The notes under the pieces are model-generated. The model had not been told where the DNA came from, did no database searches, and saw only the letters and a list, made by a program, of their open reading frames with translations. The position numbers and the translations under genes are program-made. From the NCBI GenBank assembly GCA_002305805.1, contig DBQY01000015.1, positions 152,515 to 210,262 on the forward strand: a stretch of DNA of 57,748 nt, in the 5' to 3' direction. This DNA comes from Atopobium sp. UBA1382. Its GTDB lineage: Bacteria > Actinomycetota > Coriobacteriia > Coriobacteriales > Atopobiaceae. This document shows positions 10,558 through 26,445 of the stretch, in pieces; the first letter of the stretch is position 1, and each line of letters begins with the position of its first letter.

Positions 10558-11489
10558 TGCATTGCTCCAGCCAGGACCTTCTCGGCCCCGTTCACGAGAT
10601 CGTCGACGATCTCAAGGGCACTCTGGCGCTCGGAGACCATGCCGGCGATCTGACCGCAGAGGAAGCTGCCGTTCTCGAAGTCGCCCTCCTTGGCAGCCTT
10701 GCGCAGGGCGCCGGTACCGAAGGCGTTGAGCTCCTCCTCGGGCGCACCCGAGGCCTCGAGCTGGGCGTACTTGTTGGAGAACGGGTTCTTGAGGGCGCGG
10801 ACCGGGTGGCCGGTCGAGCGGCCCGTGGCGCGCGTGGCGATGTCGTTGGCCTTGAGGACCATCTCCTTGTACTTGTCGGAGACCGTGCACTCGTTTGCCA
10901 CGAGGAAGCGCGTCCCCACCTGGACCCCCACGGCGCCGAGCATGAGGGCGGCGGCGACCCCGCGACCGTCGGCGATGCCGCCAGCGGCGATGACGGGGAT
11001 CTTCGCGGCGTCCACGACCTGCGGCACGAGGGCCATGGTCGTGGTCTCGCCGATGTGTCCGCCGGACTCGGTGCCCTCGGCTACGACGGCCACGGCGCCG
11101 GCCCGCTGGACGAGCTTGGCCATGGCCACGGAGGCGACGACAGGGACGACCTTGATGCCCGCGGCGTTCCAGGCCTTCATGTACTTGGTGGGGTTGCCGG
11201 CGCCGGTCACGACCACGGGGACGTGCTCGTCGATGACGACCTGGGCCACCTCGTCGGCAAACGGGCTCATGAGCATCACGTTCACGCCGAAGGGCTTGTC
11301 GGTCTTCTCGCGGAGCTCGTGAATCTGGTCGCGCAGCCAGTCGGCGTTGGCGTTCATCGCCGCGATGATGCCCAGGCCGCCGGCCTCAGAGACGGCGGCG
11401 GCGAGGCTGGCGTCGGCAATCCAGGCCATGCCGCCCTGGAACACGGGCTTCTCGATGCCGAGAAGGTCACAGATGGGGGTGCGCAGCAT
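10545..11489 (-). CDS. fabK: Enoyl-ACP reductase II FabK (FMN-dependent)
   Basis: 314-residue TIM-barrel flavoprotein of the FabK/nitronate monooxygenase family, which performs the last reductive step of the elongation cycle. It starts MLRTPICDLLGIEKPVFQGGM and carries the FabK signature EGTESGGHIGETTTM and the FMN phosphate-binding AAGGIADGRG. FabK enzymes are not inhibited by triclosan, unlike FabI. Position after acpP and before fabD matches streptococcal clusters. A nitronate monooxygenase role is possible from sequence alone but unlikely in this context. Confidence 0.93.
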   Translation of the reverse strand: MLRTPICDLLGIEKPVFQGGMAWIADASLAAAVSEAGGLGIIAAMNANADWLRDQIHELREKTDKPFGVNVMLMSPFADEVAQVVIDEHVPVVVTGAGNPTKYMKAWNAAGIKVVPVVASVAMAKLVQRAGAVAVVAEGTESGGHIGETTTMALVPQVVDAAKIPVIAAGGIADGRGVAAALMLGAVGVQVGTRFLVANECTVSDKYKEMVLKANDIATRATGRSTGHPVRALKNPFSNKYAQLEASGAPEEELNAFGTGALRKAAKEGDFENGSFLCGQIAGMVSERQSALEIVDDLVNGAEKVLAGAMQWVK

Positions 11490-11491
11490 GA

Positions 11492-11728
11492 CTAGTTCTC
11501 CAGGAGGGACTCAACCATGGAGACGAACTCGCCGATCGTCTCGGGGTTGGACTCGGCGTCGATCTCGATGCCGAACTCGTCCTCGCACGCCATGACGGCC
11601 TCGACGGTGGCGAGGCTGTCAAGACCGACCTCGGAGAGCTTGGTCTCGGCGGTCAGCTCGGTGTCGTCGAGGCCGGCCTGCTCGCGGACGATGTCGCACA
11701 CGCGGTCGAAGGTGGTCTGGTCTGCCAT
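11492..11728 (-). CDS. acpP: Acyl carrier protein
   Basis: 78-residue acidic four-helix carrier. The phosphopantetheine serine is S38 in VGLDSLATVE. It lies between fabH (72 bases upstream) and fabK (stop and start 2 bases apart). AcpP holds the growing acyl chain for all Fab enzymes encoded around it. Confidence 0.97.
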   Translation of the reverse strand: MADQTTFDRVCDIVREQAGLDDTELTAETKLSEVGLDSLATVEAVMACEDEFGIEIDAESNPETIGEFVSMVESLLEN

Positions 11729-11800
11729 TGTTGGTACTCCTTTTTCTCCATGCGCCCGGCGGGCGCTCCAATGGACCGATGGGTCGGGACGTGCGGCGCG

Positions 11801-12757
11801 CTACCAGCGCAGCAGGCACGCCCCCGTGTCGAGCCCCGCGCCAAAGCCGACGAGGGCGACGAGCTGACCACGCTCGAGGGCTCCCGAGCGGGCGAGGCGG
11901 TCGAGCGCGAGCGGGATGCAGGCGCTCGAGATGTTGCCAGTCTCGGCGAGGGCGCGCGCGACCTTGGCGTCGTCGATGCCGAGACGGCTCACGGCCGACG
12001 AGAGGATGCGCTCATTGGCCTGGTGGAAGACAAAGCGGTCGATGTCACCGACGGAAACGCCAGCCTCGTCGCAGAGCTCGGTGACGGAGGTCACGATCGC
12101 GTTCACGCCAAACTTGAAGACACGGCGACCCTCCATCGCGAGGTGCGGCTCGGGGCGCTCGGTCTTGTCGTAGGGAGAGGTCCCGGGGATACCGGGGACG
12201 TGCAGGACCTCGACGGACGGCTCGGTGGAGAGGCGCACCGCAAGCGGGTTCTCCCCGTCCGCGCCCAGGACCGCCGCGGCGGCGCCGTCGCCAAAGAGCA
12301 CGCAGGTGGCGCGGTCGGACCAGTCCACGAGACGGCTGACCTTCTCCGCGGAGACCACGAGCACGCGCTCGGCGCGACCGCGGGCAAAGTAGCCATCCGC
12401 CACGTCCAGGGCGAAGACAAAGCCCGCGCAGGCGGCGGAGACGTCGAAGGCGGGGCAGGAGGCGCCGAGAAGCTCGGCGATGGCACAGGCCTCGGCCGGC
12501 ATGAGGTGATCGCCACTCGTGGTGGAGCAGACGATGAGGTCAAGCTGGTCGGGCGTCACGCCCGCGGCCTCGAGGGCGGCGCGGCACGCTGCGACGGCCA
12601 GCTCATCAAGCGTCTCGGTGGTGCACAGACGGCGTTCGGAGATGCCGGTGCGCTGCGAGATCCACTCGTCCGAAGTGTCAAGGAACTCGGAGAGGTCGTC
12701 GTTGGTAACGGCACGCGCCGGCAGCGCGGAGCCGGTGCCCAGTACGCGGAACCCCAT
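11801..12757 (-). CDS. fabH: 3-oxoacyl-ACP synthase III FabH
   Basis: 318-residue initiating condensing enzyme that joins acetyl- or branched acyl-CoA to malonyl-ACP. The catalytic Cys is C110 in DVSAACAGFVFA; the His is in VFHQANERI; the Asn is in ETGNISSACIPLA, where most homologues have GNTSAAS. It is the first gene of the operon. The ATG at 12757 is preceded by GACGGAGGAG, and a 25-bp palindrome lies about 25 bases further upstream. Confidence 0.96.
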   Translation of the reverse strand: MGFRVLGTGSALPARAVTNDDLSEFLDTSDEWISQRTGISERRLCTTETLDELAVAACRAALEAAGVTPDQLDLIVCSTTSGDHLMPAEACAIAELLGASCPAFDVSAACAGFVFALDVADGYFARGRAERVLVVSAEKVSRLVDWSDRATCVLFGDGAAAAVLGADGENPLAVRLSTEPSVEVLHVPGIPGTSPYDKTERPEPHLAMEGRRVFKFGVNAIVTSVTELCDEAGVSVGDIDRFVFHQANERILSSAVSRLGIDDAKVARALAETGNISSACIPLALDRLARSGALERGQLVALVGFGAGLDTGACLLRW

Positions 12758-12782
12758 GTCTCCTCCGTCCTGTTTCGTCGTC

Positions 12783-12807
12783 GACGCGTGACAATTGTTA
12801 ACGCGTC
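12783..12807. promoter_or_regulatory. Putative operator, 25-bp palindrome upstream of fabH
   Basis: GACGCGT-GACAATTGTTA-ACGCGTC is a near-perfect dyad: only one position pair breaks symmetry. It sits 26-50 bases upstream of the fabH ATG in the divergent fabH-birA region. A partly similar segment, GCGTGACGTTAACATCGC, lies at 12894-12911 nearer birA. This is where a FapR/FabT-type regulator would bind, but the sequence matches neither known operator, and no regulator gene lies beside it. I find no convincing -35/-10 pair for fabH; TATAAG on the minus strand at 12859-12854 is a weak candidate. Confidence 0.6.
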
Positions 12808-12916
12808 AACATCTCTTTGGTAGGCTAGCAAAAGACAGGCGCCCCAAAGCGGTCTTATACAGGTGGGGCCATTTTGCCACGATGTCTCCATATGCGTGAC
12901 GTTAACATCGCTCCCC

Positions 12917-12922
12917 TACAAT
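12917..12922 (+). promoter_or_regulatory. Probable -10 element of birA
   Basis: TACAAT 25 bases upstream of the birA ATG. There is no good -35 at 17 bases. The start would lie about 17 bases before the ATG, leaving room for the CGGAGGG ribosome-binding site. Confidence 0.5.
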
Positions 12923-12946
12923 TGGGGCACCGACGAACGGAGGGAC

Positions 12947-13684
12947 ATGTCCGCTGAACAGCACCTCAGGATCCTTGACGTGACGAGGTCGACCAACGAC
13001 GAGGCCCTCTCGCGCGCTCGAGGCGGCGCGCCCCACGGCACGGCCGTCGCTGCCCGCCGCCAGACGGCGGGCAGGGGACGCCGCGGTCACGCCTGGGAGT
13101 CGCCAGACGGCAACCTCTACCTTTCCGTGGTGCTGCGCCCACAGGTGACCCCGACGCGGCTGCCGGGACTTGCCGCCGCGTGCGGCCTAGGCGTCCTCGA
13201 CGCGCTCGACGCCTCTGGCATTTCAAATGAAACCCAGCTCAAATGGCCCAACGATCTTCTCGCTCGTGGCCTTAAGCTCGCCGGGATCCTCGTGGAGACC
13301 GCGCGTGACGACGCGGGTCAGACGTTCGCGGTCTGCGGCGTGGGCCTGAACGTGGGGCGCGCGCCGCGCGGGCTGGGAGCGATCTGCCTGGCAGCGCTGG
13401 GGGACGCGCCGTCTTTCTCGCCCCTTGCGGAGCGTCTGCGGTCGGGAGTCGTCTCCCGCGTCAACGCATGGGCCGCGGCTTCTGGCGAACGTCCGCTGGA
13501 CGGCATCCGCAGCGACTATCTCGCCCGTCTCGCGTGGTTGGGCGAGAAGGTCCGCGTGCTTGCGGCCGAGGGCGGCTCCGAGCTCGCGTGCGGAACCCTC
13601 GAGACCGTCGACCCTTGGGGCCGCGCCGTCGTGGCTGGCGTTCCGTACGCCTCCGAGCTCGTCTCCCTGCGCCCGACAGGCTGA
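12947..13684 (+). CDS. birA: Biotin--[acetyl-CoA-carboxylase] ligase
   Basis: 245-residue biotin protein ligase that adenylates biotin and attaches it to the AccB lysine. Conserved motifs are TRSTNDEA, GRGRRGHAW (42-50), NLYLSVVLRP and KWPNDLL (99-105). There is no N-terminal winged-helix domain, so this is a group I ligase without its own DNA-binding repressor function. It is divergent from the fab operon that encodes its substrate. The ATG at 12947 has CGGAGGG upstream; earlier in-frame starts have none. Confidence 0.94.
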   Translation: MSAEQHLRILDVTRSTNDEALSRARGGAPHGTAVAARRQTAGRGRRGHAWESPDGNLYLSVVLRPQVTPTRLPGLAAACGLGVLDALDASGISNETQLKWPNDLLARGLKLAGILVETARDDAGQTFAVCGVGLNVGRAPRGLGAICLAALGDAPSFSPLAERLRSGVVSRVNAWAAASGERPLDGIRSDYLARLAWLGEKVRVLAAEGGSELACGTLETVDPWGRAVVAGVPYASELVSLRPTG

Positions 13685-13696
13685 CGTTTCCACGAA

Positions 13697-13930
13697 TCCC
13701 GGCCCTTGTCCCACGGCGCTCTAAGAATCCCCGCTCTTGTCAGCTAGCGCTCTAGAATATCGCGGTCTTGTCCGGCCTGGGAGCTTTCCTGCGGGACAAG
13801 GACACGAATTCTTAGAGCGCCGGGCGACAAGGGCGGCGATTTCTAGAGCCGCCCCGGACAAGGTCGCGCTTTCTTAGATGGACGAACGACAAGGGCGGCG
13901 ATTCGCAGAAGGCCGTCGGGTGACAGGTCC
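13697..13930. repeat. Array with 31-bp period that reverses orientation
   Basis: The core CTTGTC occurs at 13705, 13736 and 13767, and its complement GACAAG at 13795, 13826, 13857 and 13888: exactly 31 bases apart within each orientation. A weaker eighth core (GACAGG) is at 13922. Each unit also carries a TCTAAGAAT/ATTCTTAGA-like box and a GC-rich spacer. Three forward units face four or five reverse units around a centre near 13783, so the whole array is one large imperfect palindrome. There are no unique spacers, so it is not CRISPR. It fills the gap between the convergent genes birA and rpoC. Confidence 0.85.
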
Positions 13931-13955
13931 GCCAATTCCCAGATCACGCGCCCTT

Positions 13956-14064
13956 CGCTCATACGACACGGACCGCCCACCCCTCTCACCCGGCGTCTTT
14001 TGCGCGCAGCGCAATGAGCCGGGGAGAAGGGCGGGCGGCCCTTCAGGTGCGTATGACGCGAGCG
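13956..14064 (-). terminator. Long nested hairpin downstream of rpoC
   Basis: Outer arms CGCTCATACG (13956-13965) and CGTATGACGCGAGCG (14050-14064), plus an inner GC-rich pair (13973-13994 with 14018-14038), make a hairpin of about 110 bases starting 5 bases after the rpoC stop. There is no U-tract, so a rho-independent terminator is not proven; it may act as a 3' stabiliser or be another repeat element. Confidence 0.5.
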
Positions 14065-14068
14065 TTCC

Positions 14069-18499
<4,431 letters not shown>

Positions 18500-18504
18500 T
18501 GTCG

Positions 18505-22017
<3,513 letters not shown>

Positions 22018-22070
22018 CAGGCTTTTCCTCCTTCTAAAAGGGTGGAAGGCGGCAATTGTCGCAACGTAAT

Positions 22071-22099
22071 AATCTACCGAAACGTTCCCAGGGGGTCAA
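22071..22099 (-). promoter_or_regulatory. rpoBC promoter
   Basis: Minus-strand -35 TTGACC (22099-22094), a 17-base spacer and -10 TAGATT (22076-22071) lie about 55 bases upstream of the rpoB GTG. With the terminator after rplL this makes rpoBC a separate transcription unit from rplJL. Confidence 0.8.
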
Positions 22100-22238
22100 C
22101 GAAAACCCTTGACTTGCGACGCCGTTTTTAGTAGCCCATTCTTCTTGTCTAATTTACCTGCATAAACGCGCTTCTCGCCCTCCCCTGTTGTGAAGGTTCT
22201 GTGCGCCTGCGGACACTCGTTCTTCTCGTCCGCTCCAC

Positions 22239-22310
22239 CGCAGACTGTCGTTTACTACCGCTTGTGGATGCGAACCGGGACCAGCGGAGCGCGGGAAGCG
22301 ACAGTCTGCG
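22239..22310. repeat. AGACTGTCG-family hairpin, copy 2
   Basis: Arms CGCAGACTGTCG (22239-22250) and CGACAGTCTGCG (22299-22310) are perfectly complementary; the interior keeps the shared ACCGCTTGTGG segment. Outer flanks are GTTCTTCTCG near 22219 and GGCGAGAAGAGCC near 22334. It lies between the rplL terminator and the rpoB promoter. The 22018-22420 gap holds only promoter, repeat and terminator. Confidence 0.85.
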
Positions 22311-22359
22311 ATAGGGGACGGACAGAGGCGTACGGCGAGAAGAGCCTCGGTACGCAAAA

Positions 22360-22386
22360 AGGGGCCGGACCCGCAGGTCCGACCCC
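22360..22386 (-). terminator. rplJL terminator
   Basis: On the minus strand the hairpin AGGGGTCGGAC...GTCCGGCCCCT is followed directly by TTTTT. It starts about 35 bases past the rplL stop, a standard rho-independent terminator. Confidence 0.85.
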
Positions 22387-22420
22387 TCGGCAGTGCCTGT
22401 AACCCTAGAGGTAAGCGAAC

Positions 22421-22804
22421 TTACTTGAGGGTGACGGTGGCGCCGGCCTCCTCGAGCTGCTTCTTGGCGGCCTCGGCGTCCTCCTTCTTGGCGCCCTCGA
22501 GGACGGCCTTGGGGGCACCCTCGACGACCTCCTTGGCCTCCTTGAGGCCGAGGCTGGTCAGAGCGCGGACGACCTTGATGACGGCGATCTTGTTGTCGCC
22601 GAAGCCCTCGAGCACGACGTCGAAGTTGGTCTTCTCCTCCTCCTCGGCAGCGCCGGCGGCAGCGGGAGCGGCGGCGACGGCGGCGACGGGGGCGGCGGCG
22701 GAGACGCCGAAGGTCTCCTCGATGGCCTTGACGAGCTCGGAGGCCTCGAGCAGGGTCATCTCCTTGAGGGCGTCAACGATCTCCTCGGTGGTGAGCTTAG
22801 CCAT
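22421..22804 (-). CDS. rplL: 50S ribosomal protein L7/L12
   Basis: 127-residue stalk protein that recruits translational GTPases. It has the N-terminal dimerisation helix, a long Ala/Val-rich hinge (about residues 35-55) and the C-terminal domain with the conserved [14 protein letters not shown] segment. It follows rplJ by 82 bases and is the last gene before a strong terminator. Confidence 0.97.
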   Translation of the reverse strand: MAKLTTEEIVDALKEMTLLEASELVKAIEETFGVSAAAPVAAVAAAPAAAGAAEEEEKTNFDVVLEGFGDNKIAVIKVVRALTSLGLKEAKEVVEGAPKAVLEGAKKEDAEAAKKQLEEAGATVTLK

Positions 22805-22886
22805 GTTTCAATCCTTTCGGTCCCGCGCGACATGCGCGGATTTGCTTGTGTACGTTCGGGGCGGCGTGCGCCTCCCCAGGTGGCTG

Positions 22887-23408
22887 CTAGGCAGCCTGCT
22901 TCTGCTCGGACACGGCGTTGACGGAGCGCGCGAGGCCCGCGGGGACCTCCTTGACGCACACCGCGACGTCGCGGGCGAAACCGCTGATGAGACCAGCGAT
23001 CTGAGCCATGAGCTGCTCGCGGTTGGGCAGGTCGGCGTAGGCCTTGGCCTCGTCGGCGGAGAGAGCCTTGCCGTCGGCGATGGCGCCGACGAAGTTGAGC
23101 TTCTTCAGCTTCTCGGACTGCTCCTTGATCACCTTGGCGGCATCGACGGGGTCGTTGCCGTAGAAGACGTAGGCGCAGGTGCCGGCGAGCATGTCGTCGA
23201 TGTTGGGGAGTCCGGCGTTCTCAAGAGCAATCTTGACGATGTTGTTCTTGTACACCTTCATCTCGGCGCCCGCCTCGCGCAGCGCGCGGCGGACATCCTG
23301 GGTCTCCTTGACGGAGAGGCCACGGTAGTCGACGACAAAGAGACCGCCGGCGTTCTCGATGGAACCGGCAACCTTCTCGAGCATCTCGACATTGGACTTG
23401 GATGGCAT
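22887..23408 (-). CDS. rplJ: 50S ribosomal protein L10
   Basis: 173-residue stalk base protein that binds 23S rRNA and multiple L7/L12 dimers. It starts MPSKSNVEMLEKVAGSIENA and keeps the conserved DYRGLSV segment. It is preceded by its own promoter and a structured leader likely used for autoregulation by the L10-L12 complex. Confidence 0.96.
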   Translation of the reverse strand: MPSKSNVEMLEKVAGSIENAGGLFVVDYRGLSVKETQDVRRALREAGAEMKVYKNNIVKIALENAGLPNIDDMLAGTCAYVFYGNDPVDAAKVIKEQSEKLKKLNFVGAIADGKALSADEAKAYADLPNREQLMAQIAGLISGFARDVAVCVKEVPAGLARSVNAVSEQKQAA

Positions 23409-23472
23409 GTTGTTACACCTCCTCTATCTGCGGTCGGGCATGCCGCCGACGGGCGGGCCTTCCGCATGAGAA

Positions 23473-23622
23473 GACCCCGTTCTGGCGTTGCCAGGGCGGG
23501 GTCCTCGAGGATGCTATCTCTTAGACCACCTCGGCAGGCGGGTTTCCCCTTTGAGCCTTGCGGCACCGGCTGTCTCTGGCAGCGGACATGCAGTGAAACG
23601 GTCGCGAGACGGGCGTCTCGCA
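23473..23622 (-). promoter_or_regulatory. L10 leader with attenuator hairpin
   Basis: The rplJ transcript leader contains the GCCTGCCGAGGT segment typical of the bacterial L10 leader, then a strong hairpin (arms GACCCCG and CGGGGTC, 23473-23503, with an inner CTGGC/GCCAG stem). In Firmicutes and other bacteria this RNA binds L10(L12)4 and represses its own operon. The U-tract after the hairpin is weak (TTCTC), so whether it works on transcription or translation is open. Family assignment is by recognition, not a covariance search. Confidence 0.7.
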
Positions 23623-23628
23623 CGCGAC

Positions 23629-23657
23629 ATTGTGTCACGGGGCGAGAGGCCCGTCAA
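23629..23657 (-). promoter_or_regulatory. rplJL promoter
   Basis: Minus-strand -35 TTGACG (23657-23652), 17-base spacer, -10 CACAAT (23634-23629), starting about 20 bases after the rplA stop. It would begin the transcript that carries the L10 leader. Confidence 0.7.
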
Positions 23658-23676
23658 GCTGGTGAAGAAAAACGCG

Positions 23677-24384
23677 CTACTCGTCCATCAGGTTGCGAGT
23701 CTTGGTGGAGTCGACCTTGATGCCGGGGCCCATCGTGGTGGAGATGACGACGGACTTGACGTACTTGCCCTTGGCGCTGGACGGCTTCACGCGGAGCAGC
23801 TCGTTGATGAGCGCGCCGTAGTTCTCGACAAGCTTCTGGGTGTCGAAGGACACCTTGCCCATCGGGACGTGGCAGATGCCGTAGCGGTCGGCGCGGTACT
23901 CGACGCGGCCGGCCTTGAGCTCGCCGACCATCTTGGCGACGTCCATGGTGACGGTGCCGAGCTTGGGGTTGGGCATGAGGCCACGGGGGCCGAGAATCTT
24001 GCCGAGGCGACCGACCTTGCCCATCATGTTGGGCGTGGCGATGGCGGCGTCGAAGTTCAGCTCGCCGGCCTGGACCTGGGCCACGAGGTCATCGGAGCCC
24101 ACGACGTCAGCGCCGGCGGCCTCAGCCTCGCGGGCCTTCTCGCCCTCGGCGAAGACGGCGACGCGGACGCTCTTGCCGGTACCGTGAGGCAGGGCGATGG
24201 AGCCGCGGACGTTCTGATCGGCCTTGCGGGTGTCGACGCCAAGGCGGACGTGAACCTCGACGGTCTCGTCAAAATTGGCGGGAGCGAGCTCCTTGGCGAG
24301 CTCCATAGCGGCCTTGGGGGTGTAGAGCTTGGTGCTCTCGACCTTGGCAGCGGCAGCCTTGTAGTTCTTTCCGTGCTTGGGCAT
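23677..24384 (-). CDS. rplA: 50S ribosomal protein L1
   Basis: 235-residue L1-stalk protein, which helps release deacylated tRNA. It starts [17 protein letters not shown] and has the signature [20 protein letters not shown]. It follows rplK by 87 bases; that gap contains an imperfect hairpin with a CTTCTCGGC arm (24434-24457). Confidence 0.97.
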   Translation of the reverse strand: MPKHGKNYKAAAAKVESTKLYTPKAAMELAKELAPANFDETVEVHVRLGVDTRKADQNVRGSIALPHGTGKSVRVAVFAEGEKAREAEAAGADVVGSDDLVAQVQAGELNFDAAIATPNMMGKVGRLGKILGPRGLMPNPKLGTVTMDVAKMVGELKAGRVEYRADRYGICHVPMGKVSFDTQKLVENYGALINELLRVKPSSAKGKYVKSVVISTTMGPGIKVDSTKTRNLMDE

Positions 24385-24471
24385 GTTGCGAACCTCCTGT
24401 GGTCAGCGGGCGTTTGCGCCCTCCCACATCGTGTGCCGAAAAGAGCGTCCTTCTCGGCGCCTTACAGCCTG

Positions 24472-24900
24472 TTACTCGGCGATGGTGACGCCCATGGAGC
24501 GAGCGGTGCCGGCGACGATCTTCTTGGCGGCCTCGATGTCGTTGGCGTTGAGGTCGGGCATCTTGATCTCGGCGATCTTGGTGAGCTGCTCCTGGGAGAG
24601 CTGGCCGACCTTGTCGCGCTGGGGAACGCCGGAGCCGCTCTTGAGGCCGAGCTCCTTCTTGATGAGCTGGGCCGCGGGCGGGGTCTTGCAGACGAAGTCG
24701 AAGCTGCGGTCCTCGTAGACCGAGATCTCGACGGGAATGATGTCACCGGCCTTGTCCTGCGTGGCGGCGTTGAACGCCTGGCAGAACTGCATGATGTTGA
24801 CCTGGGCGGCACCGAGGGCGGGGCCGACGGGAGGCGCGGGGTTGGCGCCACCGGCGGGGATCTGGAGCTTGATGAAGTTGACGACCTTCTTCTTGGCCAT
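24472..24900 (-). CDS. rplK: 50S ribosomal protein L11
   Basis: 142-residue protein of the GTPase-associated centre. It starts [30 protein letters not shown], with the conserved proline-rich [10 protein letters not shown] segment that is the thiostrepton/L11 methylation region in other species. It lies downstream of nusG (91 bases) and upstream of rplA, the usual order. Confidence 0.97.
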   Translation of the reverse strand: MAKKKVVNFIKLQIPAGGANPAPPVGPALGAAQVNIMQFCQAFNAATQDKAGDIIPVEISVYEDRSFDFVCKTPPAAQLIKKELGLKSGSGVPQRDKVGQLSQEQLTKIAEIKMPDLNANDIEAAKKIVAGTARSMGVTIAE

Positions 24901-24991
24901 GGTTGTTCTCCTTGAGAGGTTCCTTGCTTGCTATGTCAGCGCCGCGCCCGAGAAGCAATCCTCACCGATACGGGCGGGCGGAGGCTCCTAC

Positions 24992-25540
24992 CTACGCAAT
25001 CGTTGCCACCTGCTCGAGCGTGAGCTCGACCGGGGTCTCGCGCCCGAAGATCATGAGCATGACCTTGACCTTGCCGGCCTCGGGCATGACCTCGGAGACC
25101 TGGCCGTCGAAGTCGGCGAGCGGGCCGGAGACCACGCGCACGGACTGGCCGACCTCGATGGAGGTGGAGGTGCGCTTGGGGGCCACGGGGGTGGTGCCGC
25201 GAGCGCCCGTACGACGCATGATCTTGTCGAACTCGCTGCGACGCAGCGGGGAGGGCTTGCCGTCCGGGCCCACGAAGCCAGTGACGCCCGGAGTGTTGCG
25301 CACGAAGGACCACGTGTCGTCGTTGCCCTCCATACGAACGAGGACGTAGCTCGGCAGGACCTTGGACTCCTTGGTCTCGCGCTTGCCGCCCTCCTTGATC
25401 TCGGTGACCTCCTCCGTGGGAATCTGGATGTCCACGATCTGGTCACCGAGACCGTAGGTCTCGATGCGGTGCTCGAGGTCGGCCTTGACCTTGTTCTCGT
25501 AGCCCGAGTAGGTGTGGATCACGTACCAGCGCTTAGCCAT
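24992..25540 (-). CDS. nusG: Transcription termination/antitermination factor NusG
   Basis: 182-residue factor that binds RNA polymerase beta' and couples transcription to Rho or the ribosome. The NGN domain starts MAKRWYVIHTYSGYENKVKADLE, and a KOW domain follows (about residues 128-160, VGQSVRVVSGPLADFDGQV). It starts 2 bases after the secE stop, so the pair is coupled. Confidence 0.97.
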   Translation of the reverse strand: MAKRWYVIHTYSGYENKVKADLEHRIETYGLGDQIVDIQIPTEEVTEIKEGGKRETKESKVLPSYVLVRMEGNDDTWSFVRNTPGVTGFVGPDGKPSPLRRSEFDKIMRRTGARGTTPVAPKRTSTSIEVGQSVRVVSGPLADFDGQVSEVMPEAGKVKVMLMIFGRETPVELTLEQVATIA

Positions 25541-25542
25541 GT

Positions 25543-25917
25543 CTATCCCCTCAGACCCGTGTAGCCGACGAGCGCGGCGACGATGCCAGAGTCAACGAGC
25601 CAGATGACGACGCCAAAGACGATGAGCATGGCGATGATGGCCACGGAGTAGCTCTTGAGCTCCTCCTTGGACGGCCAGACGACTCGACGCATCTCGGACT
25701 TGACGTCACCGAGGTAGTTGAGCAGACGGCGGAAGATGCCAGGTTTCTTGTCGGCCTTCTTCTCGACCTTCTTCTCCGGCTTCTTCTCGGCCTTCTTCCC
25801 CGCCTTTGCGGCGGACCCGGAAGAGACGACGGAGGCAGCCTGGGCGGCCTCGACGCGAGCACGCTCCTCGGCGCGCGCCTTGCGGACGCTCCTCTTGTTG
25901 CGGTCCTTGTTCGCCAT
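25543..25917 (-). CDS. secE: Preprotein translocase subunit SecE
   Basis: 124-residue single-span SecE. The conserved amphipathic helix (LNYLGDVKSEMRRVVWPSKEEL) precedes one transmembrane helix (about residues 93-115). The first 60 residues form a Lys/Ala/Glu-rich cytoplasmic tail much longer than that of minimal SecE. It lies between tRNA-Trp and nusG. Confidence 0.95.
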   Translation of the reverse strand: MANKDRNKRSVRKARAEERARVEAAQAASVVSSGSAAKAGKKAEKKPEKKVEKKADKKPGIFRRLLNYLGDVKSEMRRVVWPSKEELKSYSVAIIAMLIVFGVVIWLVDSGIVAALVGYTGLRG

Positions 25918-25987
25918 CGACTCTCCCTAGAAGACGTGCCTTACATGGAAACCGGCCAACCCCGAAGGGAAAGCCGGTGGTGAGATC

Positions 25988-26063
25988 TGGCAGGCCAGGA
26001 AGGACTCGAACCCTCAACAAACGGTTTTGGAGACCGCCGCTCTACCATTGGAGCTACTGGCCT
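25988..26063 (-). tRNA. tRNA-Trp (CCA anticodon)
   Basis: 76-base tRNA on the minus strand with acceptor AGGCCAG/CTGGCCT, discriminator G and encoded CCA. The anticodon loop CTCCAAA reads UGG codons. It lies between rpmG and secE, as in many bacteria. Confidence 0.95.
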
Positions 26064-26081
26064 GTTTGGAAAACCCACCTG

Positions 26082-26231
26082 CTAGCGGGTCTCCCGGTGC
26101 AGCGTGTGCTTCTTGCACCACGGGCAGTACTTCTTCAACTCCATACGATCGGGGTTGTTGGCCTTGTTCTTGTCCGTGGTGTAGTTGCGGCGCTTGCACT
26201 CAGTGCACGCGAGGGTAACCAGAGTACGCAT
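26082..26231 (-). CDS. rpmG: 50S ribosomal protein L33, zinc-binding form
   Basis: 49-residue protein starting [19 protein letters not shown] and ending HRETR. Cysteines C9, C12, C36 and C39 form a zinc ribbon, so this is the C+ form. Start ATG at 26231 has AGGAGG upstream, and a good promoter lies 64 bases before it. It is co-oriented with tRNA-Trp, secE and nusG and probably heads that transcript. Confidence 0.96.
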   Translation of the reverse strand: MRTLVTLACTECKRRNYTTDKNKANNPDRMELKKYCPWCKKHTLHRETR

Positions 26232-26294
26232 TGATCCTCCTGAAAGTACTACTCGTTGGAGGGAGTTTCCCTCGAACGTGACGTGCGGTGGTAT

Positions 26295-26324
26295 ACGCTA
26301 CCATCCACCTTCCGGTTTTGTCAA
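26295..26324 (-). promoter_or_regulatory. rpmG-secE-nusG promoter
   Basis: Minus-strand -35 TTGACA (26324-26319), an 18-base spacer and -10 TAGCGT (26300-26295). It lies between the tuf terminator and rpmG. Confidence 0.65.
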
Positions 26325-26328
26325 GGCA

Positions 26329-26376
26329 GCGTTCTTCTCGGCACTTCAATCACAAAATATACAGAGCCGAGAAGAG
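26329..26376. repeat. GTTCTTCTCGGC dyad
   Basis: CGTTCTTCTCGGC on the left and GCCGAGAAGAGCG on the right form a 13-base stem with one mismatch around a 22-base AT-rich loop. It is one of the intergenic CTTCTCG/CGAGAAG dyads, and lies between the tuf terminator and the rpmG promoter. Confidence 0.8.
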
Positions 26377-26397
26377 CGACGTCTCGAGGGCTCAAAA

Positions 26398-26424
26398 AGG
26401 GCCCGACACGGAGTGCCGGGCCCT
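26398..26424 (-). terminator. tuf terminator
   Basis: Minus-strand hairpin AGGGCCCG...CGGGCCCT followed by TTTTTG, 22 bases after the tuf stop. Confidence 0.9.
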
Positions 26425-26445
26425 TGAGCGTCGAGTGAGTGGAGA

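Noticed and set aside
13697..13930. CRISPR-like array of regularly spaced repeats
   Set aside because: There are no unique spacers: the sequence between cores is itself repeated, the orientation flips at the centre, and no cas gene is present.
24434..24457. Terminator between rplK and rplA
   Set aside because: The hairpin GCCGAAAAG/CTTCTCGGC is imperfect and lacks a U-tract in the right place; rplK and rplA are normally one operon. It is more likely one of the CTTCTCG dyads.
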